From Lactiplantibacillus dongliensis (GTDB taxonomy: Bacteria; Bacillota; Bacilli; Lactobacillales; Lactobacillaceae), in the NCBI RefSeq assembly GCF_005405105.1, contig NZ_BJDK01000034.1, positions 1 to 39,988 on the forward strand: 39,988 nt of DNA, read 5' to 3'. Below, in pieces: positions 39,395 to 39,988 of the stretch. The first letter of the stretch is position 1. Each line of letters opens with the position of its first letter. Made by a program: the position numbers and the translations under genes. Under the pieces are notes generated by a model. It was not told where the DNA came from, searched no databases, and worked only from the letters and a program-made list of their open reading frames with translations.

Positions 39395-39958
39395 CTATGC
39401 TGGCTCCTTGTCTAATCTAAGTGACGTCTGCCGAATAATCGTCTTAGTTGCTGTAGACGGCTCCCAGTCGTTGATGAAGTCCATTACCATCTGGTAGTCC
39501 TTCTTGCGTAGCATTGACCGAGCACTCACGTTAGCAATCTTCTTGATTCCACTGCCGATATCTTTGAACAGCTCGCCTCGTTGTTTCTGTGTGATATGAC
39601 CATAGCTATGTGCGACTTCCGACACGCGCTGATTAACACGCCGGTTAAGCACACTATATTCAGGATTAGGAATAACTTGGTTCTCTTTGAGGTCTTTCAC
39701 ATCGCCCTCTACACTGTCTAGGCGCTGATTAGTTTCCTCATTGGCTTGCAGCGCCAATCTGGCAATCTCTCGTGGCGATGTTGGTAGTGCAAACTGTTTC
39801 GGGTTAAAGTAGTTTTCTTCCAGCTCATCAAACATGTCCCAAGCTTGATCAGTTCCAAGCATTTTTGAATGCCGGCTAGCACCACGCTTTGTCCAAAGAT
39901 ATAAAGAACTAACGCTTGGTGCTAGTTGATTTGGTTTATAGTATCCACTAATAAGCAT
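39395..39958 (-). pseudogene. ORF6N/ORF6C antirepressor, C-terminal part, probably amber-interrupted
   Basis: The C-terminal half (about 105-180) is an ORF6C domain: YSVLNRRVNQRVSEVAHSYG, TQKQRGELFKDIGSGIKKIANVS, LRKKDYQMVMDFINDWEPS. The N-terminal piece (SLYLWTKRGASRHSKMLGTDQAWDMFDELEENYF) is the end of an ORF6N-type domain whose first part is missing. Upstream of the first ATG (39958) the frame reads ARTM after a TAG at 39968-39970, and SKRLSS before it. So either the gene was cut by an amber mutation or this ATG gives a shortened protein. It runs off the window. Such proteins act against the lysogeny repressor. Confidence 0.7.
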
Positions 39959-39988
39959 TGTTCTAGCCTAGCTTGAAAGCCTCTTGCT

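Overview
The window is most of a siphophage-type prophage in a low-GC Gram-positive host, almost certainly a Lactobacillaceae species of the Lactiplantibacillus plantarum type. This rests on strong AGGAGG ribosome-binding sites, a phiLC3-type holin, BppU and collagen-like baseplate proteins, a P27/HK97-type packaging and head module, and a BspA-like host surface protein. The species is an inference; no ribosomal or other marker gene is present. Nearly every gene is on the minus strand, so the phage programme reads from the right edge (early) to the left (lysis).

Left flank (1-1700): the 5' part of a host surface-protein gene, apparently cut by another element near position 75, then a tRNA-Leu(CAG) gene with its own promoter and terminator. 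The prophage probably ends just behind this tRNA, where a tandem 10-bp repeat and the terminator of the lysis operon lie. Lysis (1737-3555): phiLC3-type holin, XhlA-like protein and an exported GH25-SH3-LysM endolysin. Baseplate and adhesion (3567-12721): jelly-roll module, two BppU/collagen-like proteins, XkdX-like protein, a seven-repeat beta-propeller, a fibre with an S74-like chaperone end, and Tal fused to a propeller-like domain. Tail (12738-21301): an enlarged Dit, a 1741-residue tape measure with two wall-degrading domains, gpG/gpGT made by -1 frameshifting at C CCA AAA, and the major tail protein behind an intergenic terminator. Head and packaging (21318-29236): tail terminator, gp10-like, head closure and connector proteins, capsid, ClpP-like protease, portal, DUF1056-like protein, TerL, TerS, a likely cos interval and an HNH nuclease.

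The early/late junction (29408-29602) is the most unusual place. Just after a RinA-like activator gene lie repeated TGCACG boxes, a TATAAT box, a 60-nt tRNA-like sequence with perfect acceptor, D and T arms but no anticodon arm, and then a strong terminator. The layout fits a phage small RNA of about 130-150 nt or a processing and antitermination node.

Early region (29603-39988): RinA-like regulator, several small genes, a DnaC-like helicase loader, a replication initiator carrying phased iterons (probable origin), an HNHc_6-type nuclease, an inserted NUMOD4/HNH homing endonuclease, SSB, ERF recombinase, DUF1351, small HTH and DUF771 proteins, and a likely Tad2 (anti-Thoeris) homologue. Among them is one plus-strand gene with its own promoter and terminator (a moron-type cassette of unknown function). 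The right edge holds the C-terminal part of an ORF6C antirepressor. Integrase, repressor and the second attachment site are expected beyond the right edge.
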